Below, piece by piece: positions 44,664-53,700 of a DNA stretch of 64,000 nt. Position numbers and translations under genes: made by a program. Position 1 is the first letter of the stretch, and each line of letters starts with the position of its first letter. The notes beneath the pieces were generated by a model. The model had not been told where the DNA came from and made no database searches. It was given only the letters and a program-made list of their open reading frames with translations. This stretch comes from Nonomuraea helvata (GTDB lineage: Bacteria > Actinomycetota > Actinomycetes > Streptosporangiales > Streptosporangiaceae). The stretch covers positions 1,674,001-1,738,000 of the forward strand of contig NZ_BAAAXV010000001.1 in NCBI RefSeq assembly GCF_039535785.1, read 5' to 3'.

Positions 44664-45603
44664 CGGCGGCGTACACGCGGACGTGGTCCACGATCATCTG
44701 CTGTGGGAAGCGGGTCGTGGAGTCGGGCGGGCCGGGCCAGTCGCCGCCGACGGCCAAGTTGAGCAGGAGGTAGTAGGGCACGTCGAAGTCCCAGCCGCCG
44801 GGCGGGGCGTCCGCCTTCCGCTCGGTGGCGTAGACCTGTCCGTCGACCAGGAAGGAGATGCGGTCGGGATACCAGTCGGCGGCGAAGACGTGGAAGCCGT
44901 CGGCGAACTTGCCTCCGTCGGGCAGCCGGTAGGAGTTGAGCTCGTCGTAGCCCTTCTCTCCGTGCAGGTTGCCGTGGACCGTGTCCGGCTCGTGCCCGAG
45001 GTGCTCCATGATGTCGATCTCCCCGCGCCCGCTGCCCTGGGGAGAGCGCCGCGCCCAGAAGGCCGGCCACATGCCCTGACCTGTGGGCAACTTGATGCGG
45101 GCCTCCACCCGCCCGTAGCGCTGGACGAACTTTCCCGCCGTGAACAACCGGGCGGAGGTGGCCGCGCACACGCGGGGGCTGCAGTCGTAGCCGCCCGCGT
45201 CGTCGGACCGGGCAGTGATCACCAGCCGGCCCTGGCCGTCCACGACCGCGTTGCGTGGCGTGTAGTACTCCAACTCGTTGTTGTAGCCGAGATGGTCGTC
45301 GACCAGATTCCACTTCGCCGGATCCGGCGGCCCGGCGGGACCGTCGAACTCGTCTGCCCAGACCAGCCGCCACCCCGACGGCGCCTTCGCCGGCGTCGGC
45401 GCGGGCTCACGCCCGTTCACCACGTAGAGCGTGCCCGCGACCGCGACTGCGAACGTGAGGACCAACGCCCCGGCCACCCACCAGCCCGTTCGATCGCGGC
45501 CGGACGCCGCCCTGGCAGTGTGGGGTGAACCGCCGGCGACTCGCGCCCGCCGGTGGCGCGCACCTCGGCCGAGATCCCGGTGCCATGCGCGGTCATCGGA
45601 CAC
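44644..45603 (-). CDS. Membrane-anchored GH16 family glucanase-like enzyme
   Basis: A 319-residue protein from GTG 45603. An Arg/His-rich cytoplasmic N-terminus of about 40 residues is followed by one membrane span (WWVAGALVLTFAVAVAGTLYVV) and a short Pro/Ala linker. The GH16 domain then runs from WRLVWADEFDGP to VRVYAAAT. The catalytic motif GEIDIMEH gives Glu185, Asp187 and Glu190; YYTPRNAVVDGQGRLVI and WPAFWARRS match the other GH16 protein at 34.3 kb. It is transcribed toward the cluster. The pair bracketing the operon suggests processing of its product at the cell surface. Confidence 0.9.
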   Translation of the reverse strand: MSDDRAWHRDLGRGARHRRARVAGGSPHTARAASGRDRTGWWVAGALVLTFAVAVAGTLYVVNGREPAPTPAKAPSGWRLVWADEFDGPAGPPDPAKWNLVDDHLGYNNELEYYTPRNAVVDGQGRLVITARSDDAGGYDCSPRVCAATSARLFTAGKFVQRYGRVEARIKLPTGQGMWPAFWARRSPQGSGRGEIDIMEHLGHEPDTVHGNLHGEKGYDELNSYRLPDGGKFADGFHVFAADWYPDRISFLVDGQVYATERKADAPPGGWDFDVPYYLLLNLAVGGDWPGPPDSTTRFPQQMIVDHVRVYAAATDPPR

Positions 45604-46239
45604 GGACCTCTACCCTCTCGACGGCATGCTGTGCCATCGTACGACGCTTCTCCGGCGAGCCTGAGCCTCTGCGAAAGAGCGTGGTCGGGATGTACGAAAG
45701 CCGCCCTCCGGGCCGCCTGCTGATCCGCGCAGAGACGGCCAAGGCCCTCTCAAGGCTCACGTGCAAGAACGACGTGTTCGAGAGTTTCCGCCCTCCTGGC
45801 CCCGGACTAACGGTCACGAGCTCAAGCGGTACTTCCCGCTGAATGAGACCGAGTCGACGGGCCCGCCCGACCTCGCACGATCCGGCCTGTGCCGCGACGG
45901 TACTCTCACGCCCTTGTGGATCCATACGACGTACGCCACGGCGGCGACCGCGTTCTATCCCATCGTTGACTCCCCCAGCCGCGCCACCGCCTTTATCAAC
46001 TCGAGCTCGGCGTCGTCATACGCGGATCCGATGTGATCAATATCGCGCGAGCCTTGCTGGGAGGAGTGCACTATCTGCACCGCTCTCACACTTGACGCCG
46101 TCTTCAGCTTGCGCGCGTACGAACACACGCCGACAGCTTAGAAGGACCGGTTAGTGCGCACCTTGCGCACTGAAAACCGCAGGTCACAGCTCTGCAGACA
46201 GGCCTGAAACGCCAGAGTGATAAAAGTTAGGACTGAGCA
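45604..46239. other. Non-coding stretch with a short hairpin, no convincing gene
   Basis: No reading frame here has good codon bias or a recognisable product. A perfect 7-bp hairpin GTGCGCA/TGCGCAC with a 3-nt loop lies at 46154-46170. The stretch separates the polysaccharide cluster from the transposase remnant and probably contains the promoter of the GH16 gene at its left end. Base composition falls toward the right. Confidence 0.6.
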
Positions 46240-46617
46240 GGCGTCATCCTGACTAGCGCCAACCGCAACGACGTCACCCAGCTCCGCCCGCTCCTGGACG
46301 CCATCCCCAAGGTGCGTGGCAAGCGTGGCCAGCCCCGTCAGCGCCCCGACGTCGTGCTCGCCGACCGCGGCTACGACCACGACAAGTACCGCCGCCTGGT
46401 ACGCGAGCTGCAGATCCGGCCGCTGATCGCCCGCCGCGGCACCGAACATGGCTCCGGCCTGGGCAAACAACGCTGGGTCGTCGAGCAGACCTTCGCCCTG
46501 CTGCACACCTTCCGACGCCTGCGGATTCGCTGGGAGGTCCGCGCCGACATTCACGAGGCTTTCCTCAAGCTGGCCTGCGCACTGATCTGCTGGCGACGCC
46601 TCACTTTATTGCGTTAG
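46240..46617 (+). mobile_element. IS5-family transposase, 3' remnant
   Basis: The frame from about 46240 reads GVILTSANRNDVTQLRPLLDAIPKVRGK, then RPDVVLADRGYDHDKYRRLV, RGTEHGSGLGKQRWVVEQTFALLHTFRRLRIRWE and ends LACALICWRR. This is the C-terminal half of an IS5-type DDE transposase, including the second Asp (LADRGYD) and the Glu region (RWVVEQTF). A stop at 46234 cuts it off, and the first half with the first Asp is absent, so the element cannot move by itself. It lies at the edge of the low-GC toxin region. Confidence 0.85.
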
Positions 46618-47200
46618 AAGCTCTTAGCCGCGCCAGCAGCTGTTACTCCGGAACGACCAGGGCCGCGATTGGCGATCAGCCCTAGGAGGAACGTTGCTCG
46701 GGGCCGTGCGTGAAGAGCTGGACCGCGTCGACGAAATCGGCCAGTGGGACGTGGCGGGCCGATGTCCTGAATGTGCCTAGTGTAGGCGAGGTGATACCGA
46801 GTTCCTGCACGCGCTGGCTGATGCGGTAGCAGCGGCGCGGCCTAGCATGATCCCGACGTAAATGCCGCTGGAGCCGCGCCATTCCTTTGCACCAGAAGAC
46901 TAAACAATCAAACTGAGAGACATTTATGGAAGCCGTATCGGAATACATAGCTTCGCAACGTTCGAAATCCTCTACTGGCGGCTAGATATCGCCAAGTAGC
47001 CCCAACAACGCGATTACGGTCGCGGATTATCGCCCGCTCAATCCGTCCGCCGCCGGGCCACTCACCCCTCACAACGTCCGCTTCCGAAGGGCGGAATCTC
47101 GAGGGCGTCCGACACCAATAGACACGCTGCCCAAATATCCGTTGGTCATATCTGCACTATCACATAACCAGGCATCGACCAAGGCAAACAGGACCACCAT
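46618..47200. other. Low-GC non-coding stretch downstream of the Rhs unit
   Basis: About 580 bp of clearly lower GC than the rest of the window. The only frame of note, 88 codons on the minus strand at 46682-46948, has no ribosome binding site and no recognised product, so I leave it out. The stretch may be debris of an inserted element or the trailing end of the Rhs/immunity transcript. Confidence 0.55.
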
Positions 47201-47719
47201 CTACGCGAACTCGTACACATCAATGATGACAAGACCATCCGTGCTGGCAGTTTGATCATCGATCACCCTCGAGAGTTCGGGCGCTTCCTTAAGGTACATC
47301 TTATCGAAAGGCGCGATAGTCAAGTGCACACCTACCCATTTATCAGATTTCATCAAAACCCTTATCGGCCTATTTTCAGACATGATAGACCATTTCTTCG
47401 ATTGCAGAGTTTTGACGGCTTTATCGAGGGAGTCCCGGGCGCTACCGCTACCAACATCGATCACAAAAAAATATGTTATTTCAGCCCTCCTATTGACGTC
47501 ACTCTGGACCGTGGTTTCACCTCTGACCGCACCGATTCCGCGCACTTCATTGAGAACGACGGGATCCACCTGAAGCGTTCCACGGAACCATGCGCACCCG
47601 CCGACAAGGAGTGCCACACAGGCGAGACCTGCCGTCACTTCGAGAAAGCGATCCCACCGCAGTCCTCGCAGCGCTAAACCGTGACCCTTCCAGCAGTCAA
47701 GGCGCCTCGTCAAGGGCAC
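47201..47719 (-). CDS. Lipoprotein overlapping the Rhs gene, candidate immunity protein
   Basis: A 172-residue protein. GTG 47719 is chosen because GGGAGGGGG stands directly in front; a longer frame to 47785 would run into the Rhs gene without such a site. It overlaps the last 10 bp of the Rhs gene, so translation is coupled. A basic N-terminus leads into LACVALLVGGC, a lipobox-like end, so the mature protein would be tethered outside the membrane. The rest (VQSDVNRRAEITYFFVIDVG, KWVGVHLTIAPFDKMYL) matches no family I know. GC is low, as in the Rhs tip. Position, coupling and location fit an immunity protein against the Rhs effector; this is inference. Confidence 0.75.
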   Translation of the reverse strand: MPLTRRLDCWKGHGLALRGLRWDRFLEVTAGLACVALLVGGCAWFRGTLQVDPVVLNEVRGIGAVRGETTVQSDVNRRAEITYFFVIDVGSGSARDSLDKAVKTLQSKKWSIMSENRPIRVLMKSDKWVGVHLTIAPFDKMYLKEAPELSRVIDDQTASTDGLVIIDVYEFA

Positions 47720-50700
47720 GTGCCCCCTCCCCGTCTCTCGTTGATGCACTTCCAGTATTCTTCCGCAACGCCTCTCGTCGACCAATAGCCTTTCAGCGTG
47801 GCCTGCCGTCCGTAAGCGATATGAGCATCGTCCCGATCCAGGACGCCCGTTTCTAACCAGCGCACGAATTTGGAATACTGCAGATCATTTATGGAAGCCG
47901 TTGTGGGATCTTTTACCGTGACTCCCGAACACCCGCAGTAAGCCAACGCCGCTTGCTTGTCATTGATGTGTGTTAGCCTGCCAGTGGACGGGTCTTTATA
48001 AACTATTGTTTTCTTCAGATGCCTCAAGTAAGCGGCGGCAAGGTGTATAGCTCTCGACGGGTTCATCAGTTGATCGATGACCTTCCCCAGAGAAGCCTTC
48101 TCCCACTCCTTACCATAATACTTTATCAGCATCCATCGAGCCTTGTATGCCTCAAGTTGGACAACGCCAGCAGAGGCCGCCCACCCTCCAGCAGGGTCAC
48201 GCCTTAAAATTGCTTCCTTCACTGCGGCGAGCGTCGCTCCAGCCTTGCCCAACTGCACCTCCCAGTCCTTGCTCTCGAACAAGACTACCGCTGTGAGAAC
48301 GTTTCTATCAATCCCGTGAGTCCGGGCAGCATCATTGATAGCTTTCCAGTGGCGGATAATACTCTTGTACTGGCTGTAATACTTATAGCGAGAGGCAGCG
48401 GTGCCGTTGGACGCATTCTGCGGCACCGCATAGCTGCTATACCCGAGCTTCGCGGCAACTTGCTGCATCCTTCTCCATTCGCCGAGTCTCGGATCTGCGG
48501 AATGTTCCCTAGCTGCCCTCTCCATGGCTGCGAAGCTTTCCAGCCCACCGGCTGATACCCAGCTGAATGCCAGCTGCTCATCCGTCATTGTGGGTGACCA
48601 GTTCGCCATGTATTCATTCTGTACCTTTTCGCTGGCGTACCAGAAGTTGGGCTGGTCGACGGGTCGGCCGTTTGGCATGACTTCCCAGCCGAGCCTAGCT
48701 AGTTCTTCGTTGCCGATGTAGGGATTCCATTCGAATTGTCGGATCCAGGTCGGGTCGATTACATCGGCGCTGCCGCACGACAGGATGTCGCAGGCAGTGG
48801 CTCCGCCTCCGATATCGCCTCTGGAGCCGCAGCTGCCGATACACTGTCCGCCTCCCGACGATCCGGAGCTGCTGTAGCTGCCCGCCGAGATAGTGGTGTA
48901 GCCGCTCGATCCGAAGCCGCCATAGCTGGTCCCGGCGAGCGAGCCGCTGTCGACGGTGTAGTGGCCACTGGGGTCGGTGCCGGTGAGAGGCGAGGCGTTT
49001 GCGTAGGCATAGCGGTTTGCCTGGACGGAGGGGTTGGGAGTGAGGGTGGCGGTGTCGCGACTGGTGAAGGTGCCGGAGCCGGGCTGGTACCAGCGGGCGT
49101 GCATGTTGACCTTGCCGGTGTCCGGGTCGGTGTATTCACCCTGGTAGCCGAGGCCGACCTTGGTGCCCGTCTGGGCGGTGACGGTGCCGTACGGGTCGTA
49201 GGCGGTCGAGGTCTGCAGGCTGGTGGTGAAGGTGGCCACCAGGTCGCCGTGCAGGTCGCTGAGCGCCGCCACGGCCGCGCCGGTGCCTTCCATGAGGCCG
49301 AGCAGGCCGCCGCCGGGATCGCGGGCGTACTTGGCCTGGATGGCGCCGCTACTGTCAGTGATGGCAGCCAGGTCGTTGCTCAGCCCGGCGTAGGCGAAGG
49401 TCTGCTTGGTGGTGCCACGGATGCGGCTGGTCATGCGGTCGAGGGCGTCGTAGCTGTAGAGGCTGTCGCCGTCGGCGATGAGTCGATCGAAGGCGTCGAA
49501 GGTGTAGTTGGTGGTGGCCCCGGCCTTGGTGCTGGTGGCGAGGGTGCCGCGCGGGGTGTAGGTGTAGTCGGTGCCGTCGCCGCTGGTCAGACGGTTGCGC
49601 TCGTCGTAAGTGAACGTCGCGTTCCCTGCCTTGGTCCGGTTGCCGCCGGCGTCCCACTCATAGGCAGTGGTGGCGCCGCCGGGGGCGGTCCAGGAGGTGA
49701 GGCGTCCGGCGTGGTCGTAGCCGTAGGTGTTGGTACCCGGCCCGGCCAGGCCCGTGGTGGTCTTGGTGGTGAGATTGTCGTCCTTGTCCCACTTATAGGT
49801 GATCTGGGCGAGCTGCGTGCCGGACCCGTTCTTCAGCGTCTGGCCGGTGACGCGGTCCATGTTGTCGTAGTCGATGGTCTGGGTGCTGGCCGTGCCGCTG
49901 GTGGCGGTGATGGTCATCAGCCGGCTGGCCGGATCGTAGCCGTAGGTGAGAGTACGAGCGGTGAGCGGGTCGGTGGCAGTCTTCAGACGGTTGGCGTTGT
50001 CCCAGGTGAAGATTGCCGTGCCGGCGGCGTCGGTGCGCTGGGTGGGATTGCCGAGTTCGTCGTAACCATAGGCGGTCTCCTGCGTCGACCCACGAGAGAC
50101 CTTCAGCGGCAGGCTACGGTCGTTGAAGTCGACGGTCAGGTCGCCGGCAGTGGTGGGGCGGCCGGCCAGGTCGTAGCCAAAGGTGCGCTCCGCCGTTGCC
50201 GCGCCGCCGCCCTCACCGGTTTCCTTGGTAAGCCTTCCCAGATGGTCGAAGGTGCGGTCGATGCGCACTCCACCGGGCTGGATGGTGGCCGTCTGGTTGC
50301 CTGCCTTGTCGTAGATCTGGGTCCACGTACGGTCGGCCGCGTTCGGGTGGGCTGTGGTGGACGGCTCGGTCACCGTTTCAACCAGACCGAGACTGTTGTA
50401 TGTGGTCCAGGTGGCATTGCCACGGCCGTCGGTGATGCGGGTGCGGGCACCGGTTGCGTCGTACCCAAAACTCGTAGTGATCGACTTGTCGGCGGAGACG
50501 GGCTCGATTAGCGAGGTGGCTCGGTTCAGCGCATCGAAGATCTGCTTGGTGACGTGGCTCTCGGGAGAGGTGGCGCTGATCTCGTTGCCTGCCGCGTCGT
50601 AGCCGTAGCCGAAGGTGCGTAACACCGCGCCGGTTGCGTCTAGGTCCTTGGCGACGGTCTTGCGGCCGGCCAGGTCGTATTCGGCGGTGGTGACGTTGCG

Positions 50701-53700
50701 GTTCGGGTCGGTCGTCTTGATCAGCCGGCCGGCCAGATCGTAGTCCATGGTCGTCTTGTTGGTCAGCGGATCTGTCACTGTTGTGACCTCACCGGCGGCA
50801 TTCACCGTGTATGACGTTGCCTTGCTGCCAGGGGCGGTCTGCTTGAGCAGGCGGCCGGCGTCGTCGTACTCCATGGTGGTGGTGTACGCCGCGCTGGTGG
50901 GCTTGCGTTCGATCTGCGTGCCGGTGATCTGGCGGCCCAGGTCGTCGTAGGTGGCTTCGCTGCGCGCGCCCGTCGGGTCGATGGTGGCCAGCTTCTCCCC
51001 GGCCAGGTCATACTCGATCACGGTGCGGCCCGGGGTCTGCCCGTCCGGGGCCGGGTCGGTGATGCGTACCTGCCGGCCGAGCTGGTCGTATTCGAAACCG
51101 GTGACGTAGCCGCGGGGGTCGGTGGTGCGAATCACCTGGCCGGCCGCGTCGTACGCCCGGGTGACGTTCGGGGTGATGGTGGTGCCGCCGGGCGGGGTGT
51201 AGGGCGGGGCGGTGACGCTGGTGGGACGGCCGGCCTTGTCGAAGCCGGTGATGGTGGTACGGCCCTCGGCATCCACACTGTGCGTCAGCTGGCCGAAGGT
51301 GTCATACCCGGAGCGGACCGTGGGCCGGGCGTCTCTGGTGACGCCGGCTTTGTCCACCTTCACCTGCGGCCCTGTCGCCTCCACCAGCCGACCGAGTGCG
51401 TCGTAGCGCATCGTGCTGGTGAAGTCGGCCGCGGTCGCACCCTCGGCGTTGCCTCGCGGATCGGTGCTGGACGTGGCCAGACCGCGCTCGTCGTACGTGG
51501 TGCTGGTGACCAGATCGGTGTCGCCGTTTTCCACGGTCCGCTTGGTCACCTGATTGGCCTTGTTGTAGGCCAGCTCCTGCACCTCACTCCGGGTGGTCCC
51601 AGCCGCGGTCAGCGTGGCCTTGATGGGGTTGTTGTTGGCGTCATAGACGAAGGCGGTCTTGCGCTTGAGTGCGGCCGTGTCGAAAGTCTGCGAGGTCAAG
51701 CGGGCGGCGGCGTCGTACTCGAAGTCCGTGGTCGTGGATGTGGTCGCGTTGACGCTGGTGACCAGCTTAATGCGGTGACCCGCTGCGTCGTAGGTATGCG
51801 CCTCCAGGACCACGTCCCGTGGCGTGGTCGAGCCGTTGAGCTTGACATCGTCGGCGATCTTCTGGGACAGCAAATTGTCGCCGTGGTAGATGTAGGAGGT
51901 CTTACGGCCCATCGCGTCCACCTGAGTCGCCAACCGGCCACCCGGATCGTAGGAGAACGCCTCCAGCACCACGTCCTTGGCCGGCTGCGGCGCCACCGGA
52001 CTGCCCGTCCACCCCTTCAACGTGCGCGAGGTCAGCTCTCCGCGCTTGCTGTACCCGTTCTCGACCACCACGCCAAGCGGGTCGGTCACCCGCGCCACCT
52101 GCCCAAGCGTGTTCCATGCCTGCCGGAGCACCCCGCCCTCGGAATCGGTGGTCGACTCCACCCGGCCGTGATCATCGTAGGCATACGTGGTGACCCGCTG
52201 CGAGTCACCACCGGTCAGGTCCGCGACGGTTTCGGACAACATGTTGCCGTCATCGTCGTAGGCGTAGCTGGTCTGCTGGGTGTGCGTCACGCCGGAGATC
52301 TCATTCTTGACCCCCGGCAAAGTGCGGGTGGCCGGTCGGCTACCCGGGTCGTAGGTGAGCGTGGTCGTCACCCCGTCCGGATGCGCGGCCGAGATCTCGG
52401 TGCTCGTGCGCGGGCGGCCCAACGCGTCGTAGGTCAGTTTGGTGACCAGCCCAGTGGGGCTGGTCTGCTCAGCCAGGTCACCGGCCGCGGTGTAGCGGTA
52501 CTCCCAGGTGCTGCCACGCGCGTCGGTCTTGCTCTTCACGAGACCGGCAGGGGTGGTGCCGCCTCCGACCGCTGCCTCGCTGCCGTCGGTGTAGGCGATG
52601 CTGGTGGCGCGACCGTTGGGGAAGTCACTGGTCGCGGGGGTCGTCTGCTTGAGCTGCTCGCCGAAGGAGTTGTACTCCAACGTCGTGGCGTAGGTGTTGT
52701 CGGTAGCGCTGGCCGAGCGCGCATCGCGCAGCTTGGTCGGACGGTCGTTACGCGGATCAAACGGGTCGTTGGTGTTCAGGTAATACTCGGCATGCGCCGT
52801 CTGACAGGTGCCCGTCCGGCAGGTCGTGGTGGCGACCACATTGCCGTGAGCATCGTTGGCGTACTGAATCGTATTGGTGTTGGGGTCGGTGACCTTGGCT
52901 ACGAAGCCGCCGGTGTCATAGGCGTAGCTTGTCTGCTTGCCCAGTTGATCGGTGCGTGAGGTCAGGCGCAGGCCTCGCCAGCCGTCGTAGGTGTAGATCA
53001 CGGGTTCGCCGGCCGGATCGGTCACCGTGACGGTGGAGATGCCAGAGCTCGCGTTTACCGAGGGCTCTCCGACCTTCCAGGTACCGCCATGGACATCGGT
53101 ATGCGTGACCACGCGATCGGTGGCGGTGTCGTAGGTGGTTTGCATCCAGACCCGCCCGGACGGGAGGGTGATCTTGCTCATGAGGTGCGGTGCAGCTGCA
53201 CGGGCGGCTACATGCTGGCCTACCTCGGCTGGGCTGAGCGCGTGGTCGTAGACGGCGGCCTCATCCAGGAGTCCGGTCAGCGCGAAGCTGGCCCCGCCGG
53301 TTGGGCTCGCTGGCCACTTGCCGGCCAGGAATCCCTTACCCAGTTGGGAGGTCTCGGGCCATTCGCCCAATCCAGTACCCGGCGCGAAGCCGACCTCTTG
53401 CCCATCCAAGTAGAGTCGCTGCACCCCACCTGCCAGCGTCAACGCCACGTGATGCCAGGCCCCGTCACTCACTGCAGCGGAGCTGGTAATCGGCTGCGGT
53501 GCGGGGGTGAGCGACGCTCGGTATTGTCCCCGTAACTTGCCATCGGTGCCCACGTACAACGCCGACTGGGCGCCCTCGGCGGTGTTGCCGCCGACCGTCA
53601 AAATGGTGCCGGGCTGAGTGGTGTTGAACCATGCCTCAAAGGAGACCGCGTCTCCTAGGCGGGCGAAGAGGTGCCGTGGCAGCGTGATGTCACTTTGTCC

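Noticed and set aside
45593..46036. Short frames on both strands (110 and 91 codons)
   Set aside because: No ribosome binding sites, no coherent protein character and no family resemblance; treated as non-coding.
46682..46948. 88-codon minus-strand frame
   Set aside because: Low-GC debris next to the transposase remnant; no start signal or recognised product.
48736..50511. 591-codon plus-strand frame rich in Gly/Val/Ala
   Set aside because: Antisense to the Rhs repeats; repetitive character only mirrors the YD repeats.
51280..52959. 559-codon plus-strand frame
   Set aside because: Also antisense to the Rhs core, with no recognisable domain or ribosome binding site.
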